Shown one piece after another: positions 26,524 through 36,048 of a DNA stretch of 38,860 bases. The first letter of the stretch is position 1; each line of letters opens with the position of its first letter. Location: NCBI GenBank assembly GCA_018662825.1, contig JABJFI010000087.1, positions 1 through 38,860 on the forward strand, in the 5' to 3' direction. A program made the translations under genes and the position numbers. Origin of the DNA: Methanobacteriota archaeon (GTDB lineage Archaea > Thermoplasmatota > Poseidoniia > Poseidoniales > Poseidoniaceae). Below the pieces are notes generated by a model. The model made no database searches and was not told where the DNA came from. It saw only the letters and a list, made by a program, of their open reading frames with translations.

Positions 26524-28512
26524 TTAATTGAACAATGAATCATTCCATGAGACTATGGTTCCCATGAATGCTGAAGCAGCAACGGTTAATGGGCTTGCTA
26601 GGTATAGTTTACCCGGCCCAGAACGTCCTTGGAAATTCCGATTTATTGCCGAAACTGTAACTTGTTCCGGAGTAATCGATACGCCCGGTCCTGCACCAAT
26701 ACAAGCACCACACCCAGGGTCGATGAGTTTGACACCAACCCTCGAAAACAAATCATGCCAACCCTGCTTTACTGCCAAGTCTTTGACAATACCAGAGCCG
26801 TATTGAATGTAGAAATCCACTCCTTCTTTGACGACCAAACCAGCATCTTCAGCGGCTTGGCACACTAGTGCATAATAGGCCACATCGTCGGCTTTTCCAG
26901 CAGTGCATGACCCGCCATATGCAATATTGATAGCAACCTCTCCGATATCAGCAATATTTGCGCCATTTGTTGGGTCACTTGGAATCCCTTTGTCAGGGTC
27001 TCCAGGATGAGCGACCATGGGTTGAATTTGAGACATATCAATGATATGTACGCCACCATGGTATTCGGCCCCTTCATCGGCTTGGACCGAGAGGCTTCTT
27101 TGCGTATCTCTATCTAGGTGAGGTTGTGATTGAATCATCCATTCAAACAGCAAGTCATCGGCTTCACAGATTCCAGTTCGACCCGAACATTCTGTAGCCA
27201 TGTTGCACAAAGTCGCCCGTTCATCGATAGAGAGACTTGCTAAACCATCACCTCCAAATTCCATGCTCCGATTCAAAGTCAATTCCTCACGTGCATGGTC
27301 GGCAAGGATGTAAAGGATGACGTCTTTAGCAGTACATCCAGGTGCGAGCATGCCCTTTAATTCAAATCGAATTGATTCTGGAACTTTGACGAAGGTAAAT
27401 CCAGAGCTTACCAAATTTGCGTATTCGGTTGCACCAACGCCCCATGTAAGGGCATTTGAAGCGCCACCCATGCAAGTATGCGAATCGGTGGCTTGGATGA
27501 AGTCGCCAACTTCGATGAATTCTTCACGAGCGACTTGATGACAGATTCCAGGCGAGACGCCATCTTTGGCAGAATAGTCTCGAACCGAGGTATGCTTTTG
27601 GAATTCAATTTGTAAATCTCGTAATGTTTGGACTTTATCCATATATTGGACAAACTTTGGATTGTGATGGGCATACAGCAAATGGTCCTCAAAAACAGCA
27701 AATTTACTCGGGTTTGGTAAGAAATAGTCTTCACCATATTCATTTTGAAGGAAAGTGTGGACTTGAGCAGTTGTGAATTCATGAGAGTATCCACCTTGAA
27801 CTTCGGCGATAACGGGGTCGCCCGGTTTTACACACTGCCTCTCATCTTGTCCAACAAGATTTCGGGCAATGATTTTCTCAGCCATAGTCATTGGACGTGA
27901 AGGGGTGTCAATCGAAGGAAGTACAATCTCTTTTGATTTGAGTGCTTTCGCAAATGCAAACAAACCACCTTTTTCAAGAATAATTTGTGTTACTTCATCA
28001 TAACGCGTTGTGAATTCTTCAAGAGCGATACTTTCGCCATTTTGCAACCGTTCAAGCATCGCATGGTCGCCCATTAGCTGGCCGAGATTGATGTTATTTT
28101 GCTGATGAATAGGAGCAAAGGAAGCAGCAATCACAATATTGATTCCAGCCCATCGTTCACATTGGGGTGCAGTTTCTCGAGACGACCCAGTACCTTTTCG
28201 TTGTCCGGAAACAATTACTTCAAAATTGCCGTTTTTCAATGCGTTTTCATTGAATACTCGAATGCCATCATGCATCAAACCAGCATAAGCATTTTTTGCA
28301 ATCTCAACAGGGTCGTGATCAAAACAAACCCATGCAGGAGTCATAACATCGGTGTTAATGTCATCAAGTAAGTCATCAATGGCCAAATCCTCCATTTTCA
28401 AATTGAGGCCATGGTACAATTGTTGTTTGATAAGATCAAGATCCTTGGTAAGGAAGAGAACCCTTTTTTCAGGATCGAGGGTGATTTTTGCCGGCGGCCA
28501 GTCCTCTCTCAT
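26524..28512 (-). CDS. aconitase/isopropylmalate-isomerase superfamily hydro-lyase, swivel domain first
   Basis: N-terminal GQRKGTGSSRETAP swivel motif; then DSHTCMGGASNALTWGVGATEYA, TECSGRTG, YGGSCTAGKADD, DPGCGACIGAGPG, SAINRNFQGRSG. Confidence 0.88.
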   Translation of the reverse strand: MREDWPPAKITLDPEKRVLFLTKDLDLIKQQLYHGLNLKMEDLAIDDLLDDINTDVMTPAWVCFDHDPVEIAKNAYAGLMHDGIRVFNENALKNGNFEVIVSGQRKGTGSSRETAPQCERWAGINIVIAASFAPIHQQNNINLGQLMGDHAMLERLQNGESIALEEFTTRYDEVTQIILEKGGLFAFAKALKSKEIVLPSIDTPSRPMTMAEKIIARNLVGQDERQCVKPGDPVIAEVQGGYSHEFTTAQVHTFLQNEYGEDYFLPNPSKFAVFEDHLLYAHHNPKFVQYMDKVQTLRDLQIEFQKHTSVRDYSAKDGVSPGICHQVAREEFIEVGDFIQATDSHTCMGGASNALTWGVGATEYANLVSSGFTFVKVPESIRFELKGMLAPGCTAKDVILYILADHAREELTLNRSMEFGGDGLASLSIDERATLCNMATECSGRTGICEADDLLFEWMIQSQPHLDRDTQRSLSVQADEGAEYHGGVHIIDMSQIQPMVAHPGDPDKGIPSDPTNGANIADIGEVAINIAYGGSCTAGKADDVAYYALVCQAAEDAGLVVKEGVDFYIQYGSGIVKDLAVKQGWHDLFSRVGVKLIDPGCGACIGAGPGVSITPEQVTVSAINRNFQGRSGPGKLYLASPLTVAASAFMGTIVSWNDSLFN

Positions 28513-28644
28513 GTCCCCCCCCCAACCCTTTCAAGCGTTCAGTGTTCATAACCGGTTCGGGAAAATCCCTTGGACAAAAAATCAATAATTATGGGAAAAA
28601 CATATATTTTACAAGCCACAAGTTTAAGACTAAAGTTAATTAGA

Positions 28645-28652
28645 TTTAAATA
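28645..28652 (+). promoter_or_regulatory. putative TATA box upstream of tfb
   Basis: tttaaata in ttagatttaaatatgg, about 85 nt before the tfb start. Confidence 0.45.
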
Positions 28653-28733
28653 TGGTTGGATGTCGGAATATAATAAGGTTCCCTAATGAGTTGAGCGATG
28701 ATGCTCGGCAAGGGTGAGAAATGAGGAATATAT

Positions 28734-29660
28734 ATGGACGAACAACAAGTAGAAGATATCGTAAAATGCAGTGACTGTGGAAGTCGAAATTTAACCCGTG
28801 ACGAAACTCGTGGTGAAGTCATCTGTGATGACTGTGGATTGGTGTTGGAAGACAACGTAATCGACCAAGGTGCTGAATGGCGTGTATTCTCGCCAGAACA
28901 AGGCGACCAACGCGCTCGAACCGGTGCTCCAATGACTGTCATGCTCCACGACAAAGGTCTCTCGACAGATATCGATTGGCAAAACAAAGATTACTCTGGT
29001 AAAACTATTAATTCACGTTATAGATCACAATTCTACCGTATGCGTAAGTGGCAAAAGAGAAGCAGAGTTTCCAACGCTACAGAAAGAAATTTGGCTATGG
29101 CTTTGGCCGAACTTGACCGTATGGCTAGCCGCTTAGAATTGCCTAAATCTGTTCGTGAAGCAGCAGCAGTCAATTACAAGAAAGCAGTCGATAAGAGACT
29201 TATTCGTGGCCGTTCTATCGAAGGGGTCGCAGCAGCGTCCCTTTACGCGGCTTGTCGCCAATGTGGTGTGCCCCGAACTCTTGATGAAATTGGTCAAGCA
29301 TCGCGTACAGGACGAAAAGAAATTGGTAGAACTTACCGTTTTATGGTCCGTGAACTTAAAATGAAGATCATGCCAACAGGTCCAGAAGATTACATTTCTC
29401 GATTCTGTTCTGGACTTGGATTGGATGCTGAAGTAGAAGCAAAAGCATACGAACTGATCAAAGCAGCTCAAGAGAAGGAATTGACCAGTGGTCGTGGACC
29501 TACCGGAATTGCCGCCTCTATCATTTACATCGCTTCGGTTTTGTGCGGAAAGCGTAGAACTCAACGTGAAGTTGCTGAAGTTGCAGGTGTCACTGAAGTC
29601 ACTATTCGTAACCGCTACAAGGAATTGATTCAAAACCTCAACATCGAACTTGATATTTGA
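28734..29660 (+). CDS. tfb: transcription initiation factor TFB
   Basis: Zinc ribbon [43 protein letters not shown] plus two cyclin repeats ([36 protein letters not shown]). Confidence 0.96.
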   Translation: MDEQQVEDIVKCSDCGSRNLTRDETRGEVICDDCGLVLEDNVIDQGAEWRVFSPEQGDQRARTGAPMTVMLHDKGLSTDIDWQNKDYSGKTINSRYRSQFYRMRKWQKRSRVSNATERNLAMALAELDRMASRLELPKSVREAAAVNYKKAVDKRLIRGRSIEGVAAASLYAACRQCGVPRTLDEIGQASRTGRKEIGRTYRFMVRELKMKIMPTGPEDYISRFCSGLGLDAEVEAKAYELIKAAQEKELTSGRGPTGIAASIIYIASVLCGKRRTQREVAEVAGVTEVTIRNRYKELIQNLNIELDI

Positions 29661-29693
29661 TTTGAGGACCTGTTGAAACCTTGAGGTCTCATC

Positions 29694-31178
29694 ATGGGTA
29701 AAGAGCGTACTAAGTTGTCTGAAAGCATCTTTGAGGCAGTTGCGACAGGAATGGTTGAAGCCTTGGAACGCGGCACACTTGCATGGCCCTTGCCACAACC
29801 TCCCATGATGGATCCCGATTTCCCACCGATACAGCCTATTTCTCCAAACTCAGTTATCGAACAAGGCCTTGGAATCTTACAAATGGACCGGGCAATGTTT
29901 GAATCAAACCTCAATACGGTTGTCGATTTGATTGTACCCCACCGAATGAATCTAAGTGATGATCCATTTGCTGTTCATCAAAAATGGCTTCACCGACGTG
30001 TTGACAAAGTAGCTGAACGACTTCTCTTTACTATTGCAACCGATTGGTTGGCTCAAGCTTTTGACCAATCCGCTCCAAACACAGACCGTTGGTGGCTTGC
30101 CATATCATTGATTAACGGATTATCCACAACCCCTTACGGTCAAGCAGTGCACCAAGGATACCATCTTGTCGAATCTATTGCTCTAGCAGAGCGCCCAGGA
30201 ACATGGCATACACAACCAGATACCGGCCCTCATCAATTGGAGTGGAATCCTCATGCGGTTATTCCTCGTAATTCAGGAGTAGTAGCACACGACGCGGGAG
30301 TTGAAGCAGCCCGATGGTTAATTGAAAAATTGGAAAATGATATCCTTGAACGCCGCCTTTTGGTTATGGAATGGGCACGACTACTTATTCAACGACCTAA
30401 CTTAGTCGAACCCCTTGGGCTCGAAACACTTCTTCTTCGTCGAGCAGCAGACCCTGAAGCAGAAGTGGCAGCTAGGGTTACTCTTTGCCTTGCAAAAGCG
30501 ATTGAACATAATCGTGACTCGGGCCTTGAATTAGCAAAACGACTCCACCAGCGTGATGAAACTCTTGTCAAACGAGGAATGGCGGATGTGCTAACACGAA
30601 TGTTCCGTCGCCTTGAGTGGGATGCTGTTCCGTTTTTGGATGATATGCTTGGTGACCAAGACGAAGGCGTTCTCGCCGCAGCAAGTTCAACTGTTGGCGA
30701 CTTAAGATTCCTTGACTCGGAATTATGGGCCGATACAATGGCCAAATTAGCGCACCACCCACTCCCTATTGTTCGTCGTAATCTAGTTCCTTTTTTGCGT
30801 GATTATATCGAGCAATACCCCGAAGATGAACGCCACCTTCTTCCTCTTCTATGGCAAGATGGTGATGAGGTGGTCCGCTCTCGAATGCGTGAATTATTGA
30901 TGCGAATGGAAGAAGTTTCCCCGGACCATTTTGCTGCCCGTCTCCAAGATTTCAAACAACAAGATTGCTCGCTTGAACCGCTATGGGCCTCATTCAATCA
31001 CCGCCGCCCAGAACGAAGTCAACAATGGCAATCTTGGTTTGCTGGCGAAGGGGAACAGCCGACAGCCCCCAAAATCCGCCCAGTTCTTCAAAGCGACATG
31101 GATGATTCAGGAGATTTGCCATCTGTGAAAGATGCGTATGAACTCTTAGACCAAGAACTCGGTTTTATTGATGATTAA
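29694..31178 (+). CDS. HEAT-repeat-like protein
   Basis: C-terminal half has repeated helical pairs (RRAADPEAEVAARVTLCLAKAI; LGDQDEGVLAAASSTVGDL; HHPLPIVRRNLVPFLRDYI; DGDEVVRSRMRELLMRM). Confidence 0.65.
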   Translation: MGKERTKLSESIFEAVATGMVEALERGTLAWPLPQPPMMDPDFPPIQPISPNSVIEQGLGILQMDRAMFESNLNTVVDLIVPHRMNLSDDPFAVHQKWLHRRVDKVAERLLFTIATDWLAQAFDQSAPNTDRWWLAISLINGLSTTPYGQAVHQGYHLVESIALAERPGTWHTQPDTGPHQLEWNPHAVIPRNSGVVAHDAGVEAARWLIEKLENDILERRLLVMEWARLLIQRPNLVEPLGLETLLLRRAADPEAEVAARVTLCLAKAIEHNRDSGLELAKRLHQRDETLVKRGMADVLTRMFRRLEWDAVPFLDDMLGDQDEGVLAAASSTVGDLRFLDSELWADTMAKLAHHPLPIVRRNLVPFLRDYIEQYPEDERHLLPLLWQDGDEVVRSRMRELLMRMEEVSPDHFAARLQDFKQQDCSLEPLWASFNHRRPERSQQWQSWFAGEGEQPTAPKIRPVLQSDMDDSGDLPSVKDAYELLDQELGFIDD

Positions 31179-31180
31179 CA

Positions 31181-31603
31181 TCACTCTTCTTCAGATAAAG
31201 GTGCCAATGGGCCTACTGTAACGAGCCCTACATAGAAGGCATTCAATATAACCAAACTTCCAATTAATGTGATAATCATTCCCGAAGGCTCAGGCATCCA
31301 TCCTGTAATTTCGAACCATGTTGTAACTTTGACAAAGAGCAAACACCCCAGTCCAAATACCAATACATCTCTCCATGTTTCTTTAGGAGATGCCCACAAT
31401 TCTATTGTTGGCGCGACTCCTTTTCGGTCAAAAGCCCATCGAAACCAAGCCAAATAAAGGCATAACAATCCAACTAGGCCAAGCATACCTCTCGAGAACG
31501 AACGAGAGTCCCAAGGTCCTTCAGGAGTAATATCGACAAAGGATTGACCAATCAAAAGAATGCCCATGACGGCAAATCCACGCCACTCAAGAGTTCTCCC
31601 CAT
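31181..31603 (-). CDS. small multi-TM membrane protein (track start 31657)
   Basis: MGRTLEWRGFAVMGILLIGQSFVDI...; ~4 hydrophobic segments. Confidence 0.6.
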   Translation of the reverse strand: MGRTLEWRGFAVMGILLIGQSFVDITPEGPWDSRSFSRGMLGLVGLLCLYLAWFRWAFDRKGVAPTIELWASPKETWRDVLVFGLGCLLFVKVTTWFEITGWMPEPSGMIITLIGSLVILNAFYVGLVTVGPLAPLSEEE

Positions 31604-31655
31604 ATCCCTAGGCAGAGGGGCGACGCTTGAAAGCCTACGCCATCCAGCAGGTCTC

Positions 31656-32522
31656 ATGGCGGCGGTTCAAGATGCCTTACTAGTTGCTGGGGGCCTTGGT
31701 ACTCGAATGCTGCCAACCAGCGCCTCAGTGGCGAAAGAAGCACTTCCATTGGTCGATGTCCCAGCACTCATCCATCTAGCGCGTGAAGCAGTTGCTGCTG
31801 GAGTACAACGCCTTCACATCATCTCCTCTCCAAGAAAAGATTTGAACGCCTTACTTGGCGACCATGCATGGCTTCAAGAAAAGCGACCGGATTTAGACCC
31901 TCAACTATTGTCGCCGTTTGCTGATGTCGAAGTTCACCTCCACATTCAACATCAACCGCTTGGACTCGGCAACGCTATCGAATGTGCCTTAGATGATATC
32001 GAAGGGCCATTTTTGGTGTTACTTGGCGACAATATTTTGCTTGATGAACACACCTCACCTAAAGGGTTTAAACCTTCAAAAGCGAGCATGAAATTAGTAG
32101 AAAATTTCGAAAAGAATGGACTTCCTTGCGTAGGTTTATTGGCGGTAAAACAGGAAGAAGTCTCCAATTACGGTGTTGTTCGACAAGAAGGGGAACGAAT
32201 TCTTGAAATCTGTGAGAAACCTACTCCGGAAAAGGCTCCATCAAATCTTGTACTATGTGGGCGTTATTTGTTTACTTCCGACACAAAAAATTTGTTGCAA
32301 CAATATGATGTAGAAACATATGGGGAACTTCAGTCGATTGCTATTCAGCAACATTGGATGAATAATGAAGGACTCCTTGGTGTTGAACTTACTAATTTTC
32401 AATGGTATGACTCTGGCAAACCTTTGCCATGGCTCCAAGCACAGGTTGACCACGCATTACGTCGTAATGACCTCTCACCCACTTTCAGAGTATGGCTTCA
32501 AGAGCGCCTTGACCAAATCTAG
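31656..32522 (+). CDS. galU: nucleotidyltransferase, UTP-glucose-1-phosphate uridylyltransferase-like
   Basis: DALLVAGGLGTRMLPTSASVAKEALPLVDVPALIHLAREAVAAGV...VLLGDNILLDE...SNYGVVR. Confidence 0.82.
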   Translation: MAAVQDALLVAGGLGTRMLPTSASVAKEALPLVDVPALIHLAREAVAAGVQRLHIISSPRKDLNALLGDHAWLQEKRPDLDPQLLSPFADVEVHLHIQHQPLGLGNAIECALDDIEGPFLVLLGDNILLDEHTSPKGFKPSKASMKLVENFEKNGLPCVGLLAVKQEEVSNYGVVRQEGERILEICEKPTPEKAPSNLVLCGRYLFTSDTKNLLQQYDVETYGELQSIAIQQHWMNNEGLLGVELTNFQWYDSGKPLPWLQAQVDHALRRNDLSPTFRVWLQERLDQI

Positions 32523-33064
32523 CGTTGGCCAGGTTTCCAAAAAGAAAGTGGAATTGGAATTTCGCCTTGCGCTTTTCGAAGAGCTAAGTGATCAGCACGC
32601 TCATTCCAACGGTGCCCACGATGGGCTTTGACATGCTCCCAAGAAAGTGTTCTTAATTCAGAAACCGCATCCCAAAGGGCTTGAACATGAGCGACTAATT
32701 CACGGTTTGCTTTGGCTTTCCAAGCACCACATGCTAGATTTCCTGCATATTGTGAATCCGCCCGAATGATAGCAGCATCAGCCCCGCCTTCGACCAAGAG
32801 CCAACGAAGAGCAGCCGCAAAGCCGGAGAGTTCGGCGGTGTTGTTTGAACCTACAGTTGCCCCAATATAATTCTCATTTGCTTCATCAGTCACAACGATA
32901 TCAGCAAATTCTTCGTGAAGTTCTCCACTACCCCTACCTAAACCGGTGTCGCCAGTGACCACTACAACCGCCCATGCAGCCGGCGTATTTTCATCGACGT
33001 TTTGGTTGCCAAGACAAGAACCATCCACATAGAGGCTCCATCTGTGTTCTGACACGCCGGTCAC
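32519..33064 (-). CDS. rnhA: ribonuclease HI
   Basis: LYVDGSCLGNQ, GSNNTAELSGFAAALRWL, IRADSQYAGNLACGAWKAKANREL, WEHVKAHRGHRWNERADHLA. Confidence 0.92.
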   Translation of the reverse strand: MTGVSEHRWSLYVDGSCLGNQNVDENTPAAWAVVVVTGDTGLGRGSGELHEEFADIVVTDEANENYIGATVGSNNTAELSGFAAALRWLLVEGGADAAIIRADSQYAGNLACGAWKAKANRELVAHVQALWDAVSELRTLSWEHVKAHRGHRWNERADHLALRKAQGEIPIPLSFWKPGQR

Positions 33065-33444
33065 TCGCCAATCTCTACTTTGTAACCTGCAGCATCCATC
33101 AATGATGAAACAGCATCAGGGTCTTCCAAGACCATTCGAACAATCCAACCATCGCCATAAGGAGATGTATTCATGAGTTCAGGAGTATCTTCGAGTGAAT
33201 CATTGACTGCGGTTATTTCACCAGCAAATGGAGCAAAAATCGGGGAAGCCGATTTCACTGATTCTACAATGGCAAATTCATCCATTTCACCAAGAACTTC
33301 GCCTTCAGCAGGGAGTTCAATGTAAACAATATCGGTCAAAGCATGCTGTGCATGGTCGGTAATTCCAATGATAACTTCGTCCCCTTCTACGCGCAACCAT
33401 TCATGTTCTTTGGTATAGTACTGTCCATCTGGAATATCGCTCAT
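33061..33444 (-). CDS. gcvH: glycine cleavage system H protein (track start 33585)
   Basis: MSDIPDGQYYTKEHEWLRVEGDEVIIGITDHAQHALTDIVYIELPAEGE...FAIVESVKSASPIFAPFAGEITAVN; lipoyl-Lys in ESVKSAS. Confidence 0.95.
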   Translation of the reverse strand: MSDIPDGQYYTKEHEWLRVEGDEVIIGITDHAQHALTDIVYIELPAEGEVLGEMDEFAIVESVKSASPIFAPFAGEITAVNDSLEDTPELMNTSPYGDGWIVRMVLEDPDAVSSLMDAAGYKVEIGE

Positions 33445-33660
33445 CTTGTTCGTCTCCGATTTGTCGAAGCATCGGTATTTGATGAAGCCACCGCCTCGGA
33501 TGTTTCTTGTCACCGTCACTTTCTCGTCAATATTGAATGGTTGAATATATTCAAGCACTGAATAAAACCCCTTATTCATCCCCATACGCGTCGCGGTTCT
33601 TATTAGCAGAAGAAGTTCGCTTCAGAATGAAGTCAAGCGACTTCAAGGGATGGGACCCTC

Positions 33661-34017
33661 ATGAGTAGAGCATTTAGAGAAGGCGTTGCGAAAAACAAGA
33701 GAATTCATGCTCCGATTCGTCGAAGAAACTGGAGCCCAGTTCGTGACCTTCAAGGTTTGAAATCCAGAACACAAACGATTGGTTCACAAATGGGCCCATT
33801 GGTTGAAATTCCGGCAATGGTTCGTATTGAAAATGAACATTGGATATTCGAGCGAATAGAAGAGGGCGTCTTGTACAACCTTACACATAAACTGATTCTT
33901 CATGACGCTGAAGGCGAGAAGGTCATAGGTGGTACCACTGACATGCGAACTGCAATCAAAGTTGCACAATGCATGGCTGAAAAAGAAAATCGAATCATTA
34001 TGATTCAACCGATTTGA
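33661..34017 (+). CDS. conserved-looking hypothetical protein, 118 aa
   Basis: Clean ORF in a gap with basic N-terminus; no family recognised. Confidence 0.6.
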   Translation: MSRAFREGVAKNKRIHAPIRRRNWSPVRDLQGLKSRTQTIGSQMGPLVEIPAMVRIENEHWIFERIEEGVLYNLTHKLILHDAEGEKVIGGTTDMRTAIKVAQCMAEKENRIIMIQPI

Positions 34018-34025
34018 ATTAAGAT

Positions 34026-34217
34026 TCAAAACAGGTCAAGAATCCACGAAACAACGCCTTGGTTGACGAGGTAGAAGAATGTCCCAAGTCCAATACACGC
34101 TGCGTAGACTTGGAAAGGAGTAATCTTCCAAGCATCTTCTGATTCTTCATCAAAATATCGAATAAGACCTGCAGCCTGTTGGATACCGCTGCCATCGGAT
34201 TTCTTCTTTGAAGCCAT
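34026..34217 (-). CDS. secG: preprotein translocase subunit SecG/Sec61-beta
   Basis: MASKKKSDGSGIQQAAGLIRYFDEESEDAWKITPFQVYAACIGLGTFFYLVNQ matches archaeal Sec61-beta (AGLIRYFDEE + single TM). Confidence 0.85.
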   Translation of the reverse strand: MASKKKSDGSGIQQAAGLIRYFDEESEDAWKITPFQVYAACIGLGTFFYLVNQGVVSWILDLF

Positions 34218-34273
34218 GTGGACCAATCTCTGCGAGTTGCCACCCCTTTATCAACGCGACGCGGCACAACAAA

Positions 34274-35143
34274 CTACTCTTCTTCATGATTTGAAGTCAA
34301 ATCAACGAATGAAATCTCTTCATCAATGGACTCTTGGTCAAGGATTTTCCCCTGTGGAGTTTCATACAAATTCTCTGTTGAATGCACAGCGCTACCTTCA
34401 GGGTCTGCCTCAATGAAGTATGCTTCTGCCCGAGCGATAGCACGCTCAAAACCAGGAGCATTTCCGTCGGCAAGGGCACCTTTCGCCACCTCTAGATCAT
34501 ATTGAGCACTTTCAATAGACCTCTTCGCTTGTTCGGCAGTCCAATTCTTAGAATCACTCGTGCTCTTGATGCGCTTTTGAACAACTTTACCTTGTTCTTC
34601 AACCATGAATATTTGCTCATCGAATATCGAACGTGCAGTCTCAATAGCCCCCTTCCATGCCAGTTCATTCGTTTTGAGAGATACTCCCCCATCTTGTTTT
34701 GAGAGGTATTTCAAAGCAGAAGAGGAATGGAAAAACTCCCATGGCCGATGCCCGAGTGAGGCAGATAGGTCGAATAAGAGCCGAGCGTAAGATTCAGGCG
34801 AACCCTTGAGTTCGATTCGGTTGAGATAGCCTGAATTGAATAATCCTAAACCCCAATAAGAATCTGAAGAAATTATGAGTTGAAGCCCCCCACTCTGAGT
34901 TTTGAAAGTCCATTTTTGTTCATTAAATTTCGGTGGTTTGGAGAAGTGAGGAGTTTCAGGGTGGTCTAAATAGGCTAATGTATTGGTCGCAACATCCCCA
35001 AGGTACACAACTTTACTCGGTAGACGAAAGGATTTCGGCCTTAGATAATTAGTATCGTTTTCAACGCGGTGATTGGCTTTTGCATGGCCAACCTGTGCAT
35101 AGACAACCAGTACGCTCTCGCCCCCCCGGTTGCCCATGTTCAC
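34274..35143 (-). CDS. hypothetical protein, 289 aa
   Basis: Long ORF with coherent composition and acidic C-terminus; no family recognised. Confidence 0.6.
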   Translation of the reverse strand: MNMGNRGGESVLVVYAQVGHAKANHRVENDTNYLRPKSFRLPSKVVYLGDVATNTLAYLDHPETPHFSKPPKFNEQKWTFKTQSGGLQLIISSDSYWGLGLFNSGYLNRIELKGSPESYARLLFDLSASLGHRPWEFFHSSSALKYLSKQDGGVSLKTNELAWKGAIETARSIFDEQIFMVEEQGKVVQKRIKSTSDSKNWTAEQAKRSIESAQYDLEVAKGALADGNAPGFERAIARAEAYFIEADPEGSAVHSTENLYETPQGKILDQESIDEEISFVDLTSNHEEE

Positions 35144-35238
35144 CGGGTTTCTTCTAACCTCATCAATTCAACCCCTCTTGAAAATGAGTCGAGAGAAGAA
35201 TTGATGTGATGCACCGGTATGGGGTGGTTGGTGGGCCT

Positions 35239-35808
35239 ATGGCTTCAAAGGGCAATTCAAAAATCGACGCGTTAACTGCACTTCCAGGAATTGGAGCTGC
35301 GACAGCAAAAAAATTAATCAGTGCTAAAATAGATACAGTGTCTAAAATAGCGTCTGCAGGTTCCAAAAAACTCCAAGATGCAGGCCTCAGTGCCGCAGTT
35401 GCAAAGAAAATTGGTGCCGCTGCAAAGACTGCTGACAAAGCCTCAAAGTCCGCCAAAAAGGCTGCGACCAAAGCCAAGACAGCAACCAAGTCCACCGCCA
35501 AGAAATCAACAGCAGCGGCTAAAAAGGCAGCAGCAAAAACGACGTCGGCTTCTAAAAAAGCAGCATCTAAGGCCAAGACAGCAACCAAGTCCACCGCCAA
35601 GAAAACCACTGCCGCCGCAAAAAAAGCAGCATCTAAAACCAAATCAGCAGCAAAGAAAGTGTCACAAAAGGCTTCCAAAGCAAAGAAGACCGCAGTTTCT
35701 AAGGCCAAACAAACCGTCAAATCTTCGAAGTCGACCGATGGCCGAAAAGGCTCTACACTCCGTGTTCCACGTAGTGTAACCGATATGCCATGGTTCAAGA
35801 AAAAGTGA
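35239..35808 (+). CDS. helix-hairpin-helix protein with long Lys/Ala-rich histone-H1-like tail
   Basis: IDALTALPGIGAATAKKLISAKIDTVSKIA (HhH) followed by ~120 aa of AKKAATKAKTATKSTAKK-type repeats; ends RVPRSVTDMPWFKKK. Track start 35206. Confidence 0.85.
   Translation: MASKGNSKIDALTALPGIGAATAKKLISAKIDTVSKIASAGSKKLQDAGLSAAVAKKIGAAAKTADKASKSAKKAATKAKTATKSTAKKSTAAAKKAAAKTTSASKKAASKAKTATKSTAKKTTAAAKKAASKTKSAAKKVSQKASKAKKTAVSKAKQTVKSSKSTDGRKGSTLRVPRSVTDMPWFKKK
35473..35604. repeat. 33-bp perfect direct repeat within the Lys/Ala-rich tail (35473-35505 and 35572-35604)
   Basis: gccaagacagcaaccaagtccaccgccaagaaa occurs twice, 99-bp offset. Confidence 0.93.
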
Positions 35809-35865
35809 ATCGAGATTCCGCAATAATGCGTTAGCATTGAATACCGTCGTGGCACACAACCTTTC

Positions 35866-36048
35866 ATGCCCCGACGGAAATACGGCCGGTTGAGAAAAAC
35901 CGTCGAAACACCGTCAAAAGAAAATTGTTCACGTTGTCGTTCAGGCAAACATTGTCCGATTGAAGGTCATAGTGGGCAAGAAATAACTCCGCATCGCGAA
36001 TGGAGCGGCCCCCCATCTGTCAAGAAACGAAAACAAAAGCGCACGTAA
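35866..36048 (+). CDS. small basic Cys-rich protein, 60 aa
   Basis: CSRCRSGKHCPIEGH possible zinc knuckle, basic ends; stop abuts the xerA stop. Confidence 0.45.
   Translation: MPRRKYGRLRKTVETPSKENCSRCRSGKHCPIEGHSGQEITPHREWSGPPSVKKRKQKRT

Noticed and set aside
31655-31658. CATG as overlapping divergent start codons of galU-like and the 158-aa membrane ORF
   Set aside because: The membrane protein more plausibly starts at 31603 (MGRTLEWRGF), leaving a normal intergenic gap; overlap is probably an ORF-caller extension.
35163-35948. 261-aa - strand ORF rich in Ala/Phe/Leu/Val
   Set aside because: Antisense to the Lys/Ala-rich H1-like gene; Lys codons read backwards yield Phe/Leu-rich pseudo-protein.
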